Source of the DNA: Orthonyx spaldingii
Lineage: Eukaryota; Chordata; Aves; Passeriformes; Orthonychidae
Direction of reading: 5' to 3'
Assembly (NCBI GenBank): GCA_013397795.1
Contig: VZTJ01005497.1
Location: 545,319 to 609,318, forward strand
DNA: 64,000 bases
The notes beneath the pieces are model-generated. The model had not been told where the DNA came from, made no database searches, and saw only the letters and a program-made list of their open reading frames with translations. The position numbers and the translations under genes are program-made. Of this stretch, positions 36,597 through 46,500 are shown piece after piece. Numbering within the stretch: position 1 is the first letter of the stretch; each line of letters starts with the position of its first letter.

Positions 36597-37755
36597 GTGT
36601 TCTTTGACCTGCGGATTGGTGAGGAGGATGTGGGCCGTGTTGTCATCGGGCTCTTTGGCAAGACGGTGCCCAAGACGGTGGAGAACTTCATGGCCTTGGC
36701 CACCGGAGAGGTGAGGGGCCCGCGGCGCCTGCGGCTCACCTGCCCCTGCTCGGGTCCTGCTCGGTGCCCTGGGGCAGCGCTGGGGCCACAGAGCTCTGGT
36801 CCATCCCTTTGCCTCACTCTGTGTTCTCCCTGCACACCGCCAGAAAGGATTTGGCTTCAAGGGCAGCAAGTTCCACCGTGTGATCAAGGACTTCATGATC
36901 CAGGGAGGAGACTTCACCCGCGGTGATGGCACTGGAGGTAACCTTGCAGATTCAAGCCACTGTTTTGGAGTGAGACAGCAGCCACAATTCCAACCACTGC
37001 AGGCTGTCCCTGGGAGCACTCTAGAGCTGGTGGGAAAAAGTGGGCATGGAGCTCACAGAGGCGTGGTCTCAGAGCACAGCTGCGTGCTGGGGTAACTGGG
37101 GTGCTAAGGGAGCCTCCTGCTTTGGTCCCTGGGCACGACGCCCCTGCCCAGCTCCTGGGGTGCTTCCAGCTCTGGCCAGCAGCCCGTGTCTCACATATCC
37201 CTGTGGCATCAGTGCTAGTCCTGCCCTGGAATTGCTCATTCCCCCCACACAGCTTGTGTTGGAGCTACCACCACCACCCCCCCTATCCCACCATACTCCA
37301 TGAGACCACTGCGGCCTTTCTGTCCCCACCTTTAGGAAAAAGCATCTATGGGGACCGTTTCCCTGACGAGAACTTCAAGCTGAAGCATTACGGGCCAGGC
37401 TGGGTGAGCATGGCCAACGCCGGCAAGGACACCAACGGCTCCCAATTCTTCATCACCACCGTGAAGACGCCGTGGCTGGACGGGAAGCACGTGGTGTTTG
37501 GCAAAGTGCTGGAGGGCATGGTGAGGGATGGGAGAGGGAGAGGGTCGGTGCTCCGGGGAGAGGGAGACCAAGCAGGGGCTGGCCGAGCTGGCTGTGCCCA
37601 TGTGTCCCACTGTCCCACTCTGTTCCACCCAGGACGTGGTGCGGAAGGTGGAGAACACAAAGACGGACAGCCGGGACAAGCCCCTCAAGGACGTCACCAT
37701 CACCGACTGTGGCACCCTGGAGGTGGAGAAGCCGTTTGCCATTGCCAAAGAGTGA
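36597..37755 (+). CDS. PPIB: PPIB, peptidyl-prolyl isomerase B (cyclophilin B; exon 1 in gap)
   Basis: ER-lumenal cyclophilin that isomerises X-Pro bonds and, with the prolyl 3-hydroxylation complex, helps fold procollagen (family knowledge). Exons: 36597-36710, 36844-36937, 37336-37520, 37633-37755, all GT-AG and in phase, giving 171 residues and a TGA. They read from FFDLRIGEEDVGRVVIGLFG through GKTVPKTVENFMALATGE, FHRVIKDFMIQGGDFTRGDG, ANAGKDTNGSQFFITTVKT and PWLDGKHVVFGKVLEGM to KPFAIAKE. Catalytic Arg (FHRV), the FMIQ pocket, QFF and the cyclosporin-contact Trp (PWLDGKH) are all intact. The VEKPFAIAKE C-terminus is the cyclophilin B retention tail. The signal peptide and first ~45 residues are missing because they fall in the 35565-36281 gap. 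Confidence 0.96.
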
Positions 37756-37935
37756 CGGGACCAGGCCCTGCCAAGCTGTGAGGGGCTGTGGGAGGGGGGC
37801 TGCCATGCTCCTCCTGTCGGGGGACTACTGGGTTCTGCTGTGTCCCAGTGCCTGGCCTCTCTCCCTGCTGCCTCCCAGTCAGTGGGACAGGGCACAGGCT
37901 GCTCTTCCATCACTTTTGTAAGAAGCACATGCACC

Positions 37936-37941
37936 AATAAA
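37936..37941 (+). terminator. PPIB: Polyadenylation signal, PPIB
   Basis: AATAAA 181 bases after the PPIB stop, followed by a T-rich gtgttttttaaag, giving a short 3'UTR. The transcript end lies about 200 bases from the 3' end of the convergent SNX22. Confidence 0.85.
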
Positions 37942-38164
37942 TGTGACCAATGTGTTTTTTAAAGAGCTGCCTCTCTCCTTCCTTCAGAGGGCTGTGGATC
38001 ACTCTGCATCCCTCACACATATGCACCCCTCAACCTTCCAACCCCCCTTCCAACCTTCCTTCTTCCATGTCTCATCCAGCTGGAAGCAGTTCTACAGCTG
38101 GTCCTGGGCTTCCTTTGCAGAATTCCACAGTACAGCACTTTGCCAGTCAGTCAAATCCAAGAGA

Positions 38165-38170
38165 TTTATT
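38165..38170 (-). terminator. SNX22: Polyadenylation signal, SNX22
   Basis: AATAAA on the minus strand (tttatt on +), about 250 bases after the SNX22 stop. Confidence 0.75.
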
Positions 38171-38418
38171 GCACCAAAGCCTGGATGCAGAGAGGTTTTC
38201 CAGCACCATTCAGCATCCAAAGGCTTGTACTGCAAGCCCAAAACAGCAGGGGGGGAAGGCACAGCTCCTGCTCTCCCAACAAAGGCACTTAGCATGGTGA
38301 TGGAAGAGCAGTTCCCAACATCCCTTTGGCTTCTCCCACTGTCCCCTTGGGTTCTCCCACCATTTCCCTGCCCCAGCCCAGCAGGGGAGGAGTGAGTTTC
38401 ACCACAAGGATTCCTTCC

Positions 38419-41400
38419 TCACCACTGCGTCCCTGGGTTCTGGGTGGGTGTCTGAGAAGTCGTGATTCCAGAGGCCTGGGGCACAGCCTGGCTGGGGACA
38501 CAGCTCGGGGGGAGGTAGAGGCCCTGCAGGACCCCGGTGAGGACGGTGTTGGGGAGCAGGTCTGCAAGGACAGGGGAGCGCTGGAACAGCTTGGTCCCTC
38601 CTGGGCCCCGTTAAGGGAGGAGCACCTTTGTGGGGCCCAGAAGAGCCTGTTGGAGGTTTTGGGGACCTGCTCCATGGCCCTGCTCCTTACCGGTGCCGTG
38701 TGGCCTCACGTAGGGATCGGAGCAGAAGCCGACGATGGGGCGCTGGGAGGACAGGAGGCTGGGGCTGCTGTGGAAGAGGGGACATCAGTCCTTAACCTGT
38801 CCCCATCATCCCCAACCCCGTGTCTTTGGGGTGCCTAACATGGGGCAGGGAGACAATCCTGGTACCGTGCAGGATAACCCTGGTGCCGGCAGAGCTCATC
38901 TACTCACGGCGGGCTGCTGGTCTTGGGGTTCTGCTGGCACCGCCGCACCTTTAGGAAGTCCAGGACATCCTGAGGCAGCTCCTCGTTGTGGTACAACACA
39001 CCCTGCAGGGCTCCAGGGGTGTCACCACCCCAAAAACCCACCCCAAACCCACTGCCAGGTGTTCCTCACCCTAAAACACCTGCCCCAAACCTGCCATATG
39101 CTCCTCACCTGCAGGTAGAGCTCCAGGCCGTGCCGGCGCTGCTCCAGCACTTTGGGCATCCAGTTGGGGACATGGCGTGGGGGGAAGTCAGGGACCTTGC
39201 AGGTCTTCTTGATCTGGGGAAGAGTGCCAGGGACAATAGGACAGGCCACGGAGGATGAGGCCAGGCCTCCCATGTCCCCCTCCTGTGGAGCCAGGAGGTC
39301 TCACCCGCTTGTGCAGTGCCTGGAACTCGCTGTAGCGCTTGGTCACCGTGTGCCGCCGGCCATTGCACAGCACCTCCACCCGGAACACCTGCAGGAGACA
39401 GGCACCACGGCCTCCTCATCAGCCCCAGCCTCAGCCTCACCATCCTCGTTCTCACCATCCTCATCACCTTCACCGATCCTCATCACCTTCACCGGTCCTC
39501 ATCACCTTCACCAGTCCTCATCAGCCTCACCATCCTCATCAGTCACAGCCTCATCAACCCTCACCATCCTCACTGTTCTCATCAGCCTCAGCATCCTCAT
39601 CACCCTCACCAGCCCCAGTCTCAGCACCTTCACCATCCTTATCACCCTCACCATTTTTATCATCCTCATCATCCTTACCACACTCATCAGCCTCCCAGGG
39701 GAGGTAGGAGCCTCTAACTCACACACCTGGTGAGGGCACTTGGGACCCTCCACCCCACTTGTCCAGGACATGCAGAGACCCCCAATCTCCAGGGCAGACC
39801 CCCAACACCCCCATGGCCAATGGGAGCACCATGGGACCAGGCAGGACCGCCAAAAGCTGATGGGACACCTTTCTCCCCTCCTGAGGGGAACACAACAAGG
39901 TGCGACATCCCAATCTCCACAAAACCCCGCCACATAGGTGGGACCCTGGGGCTGGCAGGGACCCCCAACACCTTGGGGCATGCAGGGACACCAGGAAGGG
40001 ACACATGGGGACCTCAAACCAGTGAGACAGAGCAAGACAACCCATCTTTGCCCAAGGTAGATGAGGCCCCCTACCTAGGGATAGTCATGGATCTCCACCC
40101 TCCAGGGGAAGTCAGGAGAACCCTTTCTTTCCCCACAGGGCCAGAGGGAACTCCCCAGGGCCAGTGGGGATCTCCCAGGCCAGGGATACCCCCTGCTTTC
40201 AGGGGTGGACCCCTGAGGACAGACAGGGACCTCCATCCCACTGTGCCACAGGGGACCTCCCAGGCCAAGGTAGAAGGGCAGAGGACCCACGTCAGAAAGG
40301 AACCCTGTGGAGACCTCTGCCCAGCACCCCCTGGGCCAGGGACCCCCATCCCCTCCCCTTCAGGGGCTTTGTGTCCCCCTCCTCAGAAAGAGATCCACGA
40401 GGACAGTTGGGGACCTCCCCTCCTCAGGGCAGATTGTCCCATCTGTCACTGTCTTCCCCCGCCTCCTCACTCACCAGGATAGTTGGGACCCCTGGGAGCA
40501 GGTAAGGACTGCTGGGAACACCCCAAGCACTGGGAGGATGTGGGGACACACTGATGGGCACGTTAGGACTCCCACACCCTCCACCATCCAGGGCAAGCAG
40601 GGACACTCATGCCCAGGGCAGAGGGGGCACCCAGAGACAGACAGGGACCCCCCAACACCCTGGGGCCAGACGGGACCCCATGGGCCAGGGGCCACCCTCA
40701 CCATTCCAGGTGTAGAGTGCTCTGACAGGGACCCCTCAGGGGCACTTGGATCCTGCACTCCTGGGGGCAGAACACATCCCCATTCTGGGGACACAGGGAT
40801 GTGACAAGGACCCCCTGGGAACAGAGGGGACACCCTCGCCAGCGATGCCCCTTCCCCACCCCTTCCAGGGACAGAGGGTCACTGTCTCTCCCTCCTCTCT
40901 CCCCGGCAGGGATCCCCTGGATGCAGGTAGGTAGAGACAGGCACTCCTGGGCACTTGGGGGCACCCGGAAGGGGGGGAACTTGGGGACATCCCACCCCCG
41001 GGGCAGATGTGGGACACACATCCCTGGGGCACATAGGAGTACCCAGGGATAGACAGGGACCCCGTACTCTGGGATCAGAGGGCATTCCCGGGGTAGAGGA
41101 ACACCCACAATATCAAAGACAGAGGGTGGCCCCAGGGCTACCCCTGGGACAAGTGGGGTTCCCCAGGCACACTCGGGGAACCCCAGTCCCTGACGCACAT
41201 GGAGACACCGTGCTGGGCAGGCGGGGACCCCATGGGAACAACTGGACCCCCAGAACAGGACCCCAGGGTGGGCAGAAAGAGCCTCCAACCCCTGGGGCAG
41301 GTGGAGGCACCTCCAGGATGTGGGGACCCCTGGGGACAAGGCAGGACCCTGCACCCCCGGGGCCAGAGGGGACCCGCGGGACAGGGACACTCCCGATTTC

Positions 41401-42519
41401 AAGGGCAGAGGGTGCCCTCGGCAGGGACCCAGGGCAGGCAGAGACCGCTGGGGCAGGGAGGGACCCCCCGGGATACTTGGGAACCTCCAACACTTGAGGC
41501 TGGGACACTTCGGGGGTGCCTGAAGGAGCTAGGGGAGCTCCAGTCCCAGGGCAGGTGGGGCATCCCGGGGGAGGAAGGGAACCCCCATGGGGGCTACAGG
41601 GACCCCTCCCCTTTTAAAAGGTAGAGGGTCTGTGCTCCCACCGGCTGGGACCCCCTACGGACAGGCAGAAACCTCCCCCAGGCCAAAATAATCTCCCCCT
41701 GCCCATGTTCCCCGTCCCCTCCTTCAAGTGGGTCCCCATCGGCAGGGACCTCCGCCTGGAACCCCTGGATCAGGGACCCCCCTGTGTCTGTCAGGGACTC
41801 TCCCAGGGGTATTTGGGGTCCTCCAAGCCCAGGAGCAGAGACACCCCCACCCCGGGGGCAGAGAGCGGTACTCGGGGACGAACAGGACGCGGGGGAGGTG
41901 GGACAGGCAGAGCCCTCCAGCCCCTGGGTCAGGGTGGAGGCACCGCCGGGCACGGGGAGATCCCTGGGGAGAGGCCGAAACCTCCCAACCCTTGGGAAAA
42001 GGGGTCCCCCATCACGCCCCCATCCCCGCAGGGCAGGACCCCGCACACCCGGGGCCAGAGGGGACCGTAGGACCAGGGACAGCCCCTGTCAAAGCAGAGG
42101 GTCTGTGTCTGCCACCCGCAGGAACTCCCCAGGGACAGGCAGCGACGGCCACTCCCAGGGGACGCGGGAGACCCCTGGGGCAGAGGGAGGCAAGTTCCCC
42201 AGGGAACTTGGGGACCTCCAGTCCCAGAGCAGCCGGGACCCCCCGGGGCAGGGACACCTCCGCACCGGTGGGGCCCCCTGGGGAAAGGCAGGGACCTGCG
42301 CTCCCGGGCTGGGTGGGGGACGCTCGCGGACAGCTAAAGACCTCCAGTCCCCGGGGCAGAGGGAGACGCCCCCACCCATCCTTCCCTGCGGGCAGCCAAG
42401 TCCCCACCCCGCGGCAGGGGGCCCCGGCCCCGCACAGCCCCGTCGCTCACCGTGTGCGCCCGGTCGGGGCTGCGCGCAGCCGCCGGGGGCTCCGCCGCGG
42501 GGATGGAGACGGCGATCAT
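38419..42519 (-). CDS. SNX22: SNX22, sorting nexin 22
   Basis: Small PX-domain protein; the PX domain binds phosphoinositides on endosomes, but the physiological role is poorly known. Six exons on the - strand: 42519-42451, 39388-39305, 39213-39109, 39002-38908, 38767-38691, 38561-38419. Phases agree throughout and give 190 residues, close to the mammalian ~193. The start MIAVSIPAAEPPA aligns with the mammalian N-terminus, so I chose it over an in-frame Met 315 bases upstream. The PX domain covers about residues 1-115: VFRVEVLCNGRRHTVTKRYS (the RYS basic/aromatic site), KVPDFPPRHVPNW, then LEQRRHGLELYLQ. The tail has QRPIVGFCSDPYV and TGVLQGLYL, both conserved, and then diverges to a Ser/Thr/Pro-rich end. 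It lies tandem to and downstream of SNX1. Confidence 0.93.
39407..39710 (+). repeat. Degenerate CCTCATCACC-type tandem repeat in SNX22 intron 1
   Basis: Repeats of cctcatcaccttcacc(a/g)gt and shorter cctcatcagcctcaccat units, roughly 18-19 bases apart where best preserved (39474-39530). It starts about 20 bases upstream of SNX22 exon 2 on the transcribed strand, so the pre-mRNA reads it as a purine-rich GGTGATGAGGA array. Confidence 0.85.
39720..42430 (+). repeat. Long degenerate GGGAC/CCCC minisatellite, SNX22 intron 1
   Basis: About 2.7 kb dominated by diverged units built from cagggaccccc, cctggggcag and ggggacctcc, with no exact period. It fills nearly all of SNX22 intron 1. Stop codons are scarce, so long frames arise on both strands (up to about 330 codons) with GPRGQ/GTP-rich peptides; these are composition artefacts. 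G-runs on both strands could form quadruplexes. Confidence 0.8.
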
Positions 42520-42680
42520 GGCCCGGGCACGGGGAACGGGCCAGGGCGGGGCCGCCCCGGCGCCCGCGGCGGGGCCACGGTCCCCGAACGGCCCGGGGAC
42601 GGCCCTGCGGCCCCGGCCCAGCACAGGGGGAAGGGGCAGCGGAGACGCCGCAGGGACCCGGCGGACAGGGATAAGGGGAA
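42440..42680 (-). promoter_or_regulatory. SNX22: CpG-rich SNX22 promoter and 5'UTR
   Basis: A dense CpG block (gccgccccggcgcccgcggc, ccggcccagcacagg) surrounds exon 1 and extends about 150 bases upstream of the ATG. No TATA box is seen, consistent with a CpG-island promoter. The SNX1 polyadenylation signal is only about 580 bases upstream. Confidence 0.5.
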
Positions 42681-43101
42681 AGGAAAGTGGGAAGTCAGCT
42701 CGAGCTGCCTTTTCTCTTAAGGCAGAAAGGGTATCGGTTTTGATAAAATCCACACGTGAGGGTGGAGAGAAGGGAAGGGGCAAACCCACCCCCGGGTCAG
42801 GGGGGGTAGGAGAACCACACCCCAAGAGCTCCACTGTGTATTTCTGGGGAATGCCACAAAGTGGGAGTGCTGCAGAGTCCCGCTGAGCTCAGATCCTAAA
42901 AAGGGCTCCCGCTGGGAGCAAAGCAGAGAGCCAAAACCTAATCACGAGCGGGGACAGGTGGCCAGAGCAGGGTCCAAGGTCACCTCTGTCCCGTCACAAC
43001 ACGGGGGAGGCTCCACTGCCTCCCTTGCCCTCCATGGGATGCACAGTTACCCCTCCTGCTCCCACCCCAAACACTCAGACCTTGTTTGCCCTGATAGAAG
43101 T

Positions 43102-43107
43102 TTTATT
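43102..43107 (-). terminator. SNX1: Polyadenylation signal, SNX1
   Basis: AATAAA on the minus strand (tttatt on +), about 395 bases after the SNX1 stop; it defines a short 3'UTR. Confidence 0.8.
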
Positions 43108-43398
43108 ACAGAATTTTAATGGCACTGCAGGAGTAAGATAATTCATTAGAGCCTTAAAACCCAGCCTGAAAAATAGATATTTGCCAGATCTCATTAAACC
43201 CCCGGCTGTGGGTCTGGTCTGGAAGCAGGAAACTAGTTTCTCTTCAGTAAGAAAATATATGTTGCTAAATGAAAAATATACAGTTAGAAGAGTTACTGGC
43301 TCGCAAGCTGCTCGTCTGGTGGTGACACCTCTACCAGCTCCAGCATGTGGAACAAGGGGTTGCTCACATGGGAAAGAGGAGGACGTATAGTGTAGATA

Positions 43399-43470
43399 TA
43401 AAAAAAACAAAAACAAACAAACAAACAAACAAACAAAAAAACCCAAAAAAACCCCAAACAAACAAAAAAG
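43399..43470 (+). repeat. (CAAA)n low-complexity tract in the SNX1 3'UTR
   Basis: About seventy bases of A-rich sequence with consecutive caaa units; in the SNX1 mRNA it reads as (TTTG)n, starting about 30 bases after the stop codon. Confidence 0.85.
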
Positions 43471-43500
43471 GCAAAATTCAGGTTTGTTTGCTCTGTCCAA

Positions 43501-46500
43501 TTAAGAAATGGCCTTGGCTTCAGGCAGGAACGCTTCCCAGTACTTCACCAGCTGCAGGGAGGAGAGGGAGAGTCAGGAGCCTTCAGGATGAAGCTGCAGT
43601 GGGAGGTCATGCTTGAGAGGTTCACAAGCTTGGCCTGACCTTGGAGGTAAAACCACACCAGGGACCACTCACCTGCTGCTGAGAGTTCAATAATGTCTCA
43701 AGGTATTTCGTGACGTGGTTTCTGAAGTCCTTAGATTTCTCTTTCTGCAAGAGATAGGCATGAGGCTGGACCAACCACCAAAACCCTCAAGATTTTGGGA
43801 GGGAGACTGGGATTTTTCTGTTCCTCCTGGAGTCCCATGAGGAGACCAGCAAAAGGGACACAGAGGATCTTTGCCCACCCACCTTCATTTTAAGGGATTC
43901 CCTGTGGGGAAGCCCCTCTTAGCCAAAAGCCCTGGGCGATGCCCCAGCTCACACATGTTGGGATTTAGGGATGCTGCTGTGCCAGGAGCAGGGGCAGGAG
44001 CCCAGGTCAGCCCTAAGGCTGCCCTGAACATACCTCAAACCGTATCACTTCCTTGCGGATGACGGCAGAAATCCGCTCAAAGTCCCTTTCGTACTGTGTC
44101 ACCCGGGACTCCCACTGCAGAGACAGGAAGTGCACAGTTTCGGGCAGGGGAAGGAGCTCCTGCCTCCCTCTCCATGGAGGTCTGGAGCCACGACTGCACA
44201 TGTGAGAGGTGTTCCTGGGGCAGAGCCTGGTGTTCCCAGCCCTTGCCACCACCTTGGCATGGCAGTCACGAGAGGCAGAGCCCCTCCTGCAGCCTCGCTC
44301 AAGGCTGGCCTAGCCCTTGGTGCAATTTGGCCACAGACACCTGTCCCTCCTGCTCAAGAGGTGCTCCCCAGCCCAGAAGGTTCCTTCCCCAGCCCAGACG
44401 CTCCCCCACTGGAGCACAGAGGGCAGGAGCAGAGCAGAACCCCCACGCTCCATTCCCTACCTCCGAGATCTCATCCTTGGCCTGCTGCAGCTTGTCGGGT
44501 TTGTTGGCCCACAGCAGCCTGGCTTCCATCTCTCTCTTCTTCTGGAGCATGGTCTGGGCATCTTGCCACCGCTGCCAGGTCTTCATGCGCTGGTCAAAGG
44601 CTCCCTGGAGAGCAGGAGGGACAGAGGTCGAGCTCTGTGCTGCCTCTGCACTGAGAGCGGCTCCGAGGGGCTCGCCTGACAAGGGGGGGACACTGGAAGT
44701 AATGGACCAAAGCTGAGCCAGAACATAGACTGGGTCCTGCTCTGGAGCATCCACAGCTCCCACACGGACCAGTGGACCAAGGCTATGGTGTTCTGGCCTC
44801 TGTGGCAGGATGTGTTTGGGACAGGAAGGGGTCAGTCTGCTGGACTTGCTGCTCCCATGGGATTGCTTCTTCCCAGTGCACCAGATGGACTGTGTGGACT
44901 TGATGCCCAAGTTCAGGAGCATCAAGACTCAGGCTCTGCCGCAGCAGGCACTTGGCAGGTCTGCTTTCACCACCTGCATCACCTGAGGTTACCAGCTCAC
45001 AGCTTCAGCCTTCACCTCTGGAAGGGCTGGGGTCACCCACAAGCCATGAACTGGCTCCACATCAGCTCTGCAGAACAGCAGGACAGCCAGGCCTCACTTA
45101 CAACCCTTTTCCAGTCTAACCAGTGCACACCTGGACAAGCAGCAAGTTTTCCCTCTGCCTGAAGAGGCCATGCCCTGTGTGCCCTCTGCCATGTCCTGTG
45201 CTCAAGTTTGGAAGACCTCCTGGCATCCCTAAGCCTGAAACAGGTATGAGGAGCAGGAGCAAAGGAGTCCTTACCCTTACCACCGAGAGCAGGCGGATGT
45301 AGTCCCCCAGGAGCTCGGCCAGGAGGAAGAAGTCATTGTTAGCCTGTTCATGGTGCAGCTGCTCAATCTTCTCCTCCACCTCAGCCAGCTGGGACAATGC
45401 CCGGGACAGGGCCGTGTTGTCCTCCGAGCTTCCCAGCATGGCCAGACTCTTGGCAAACTGGGCCGTGTTCAGTGCCAGCTCTGGGGAACCAGATGAGGGT
45501 CAGGGGATGGGCCTGGCTGCACCAGGTGCTCCCCAGCAGAGGGTTCAGCTGCCTTTCCATAGCTCCAGGAGAGAGCAGCTGGAAGAGCCAGCACTGGCTG
45601 GCTTGGTCAGAGACAGCAGCTTCCAGTCATGAGGAGCAGGGAAGCAGCTGAGCAGGAGTACAGGCACAGCTTTGCAGAAGTCAATCAAAACATGCAGAGG
45701 AAGGAAAATATCCCCACTCCCAGAGGATGTCTCGGAAGGAATAAATAAGGTCAGCTCTGCTCAGGTTTGCTACATCAGCTTTCGTTGCCATGAGGATAGG
45801 CTGAGGGAATTGAGATTGATGAGCCTGGAGAAGAGAAGGCTACAGGGAGACCTCAGAGCCCCTTCCAGTGCCTAAAGGGGCTCCAAGAAAGCTGGAGAGG
45901 GACTTGGGACAACGGCCTGGAGGGACAGGACAAAGGGAAATGTCTTCCCACTGACAGAGGGCAGGAATAGATGGGACATTAGGAAGAAATTGCTCCCTGT
46001 GAGGGTGGGGAGGCCCTGGCACAGGCTGCCCAGAGAAGCTGTGGCTGCCCCGTCCCTGCAAGTGTCCAAGGCCAGGCTGGACAGGGCTTGGAGGACCCTG
46101 GGACAGTGGAAGGTGTCCCTGCCCATGGTAGGGAGGGTTGGAACAAGATGGACTTTAAGCTCCCTTTAGCCCCAAGCCATCCTGGGACTCTGATCCCACA
46201 GGACACAGGTTCCCTTCCACACGACCACCCCAAGCTTGTGGAGCTGGACAGAAGAATCAAGGTGACCTTTTTACATCTGTTTCCCAGGAGGAAGAGACAG
46301 AGGGTCCTTTATAACACTGTCCCACCTCCTTGGAAGTGTCCCTGGGACACGTGGCCCTGGTGACCACCCCAGACATGGCACAGGGTGTGACTGTCCCAGC
46401 CCAAGGGCTGGAGCTGATCCATCACCTTTCCGATGGTTCACCAGCGTCTCCACCACCGCGTGCAGCTTCCGCAGCCGCTGGTCCTCGCACTCCACCTCCT

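Noticed and set aside
35296..37019. Very long frames of 319-518 codons across 35.3-37.0 kb
   Set aside because: They run through 717 N positions translated as X; the readable ends on the minus strand are antisense to PPIB and match nothing.
39730..42720. Long open frames (about 140-330 codons) on both strands between SNX22 exons 1 and 2
   Set aside because: They lie in a degenerate GC-rich minisatellite within an intron. Their peptides are repetitive GPRG/GTP words, overlap on both strands, and result from scarcity of A/T-rich stop codons.
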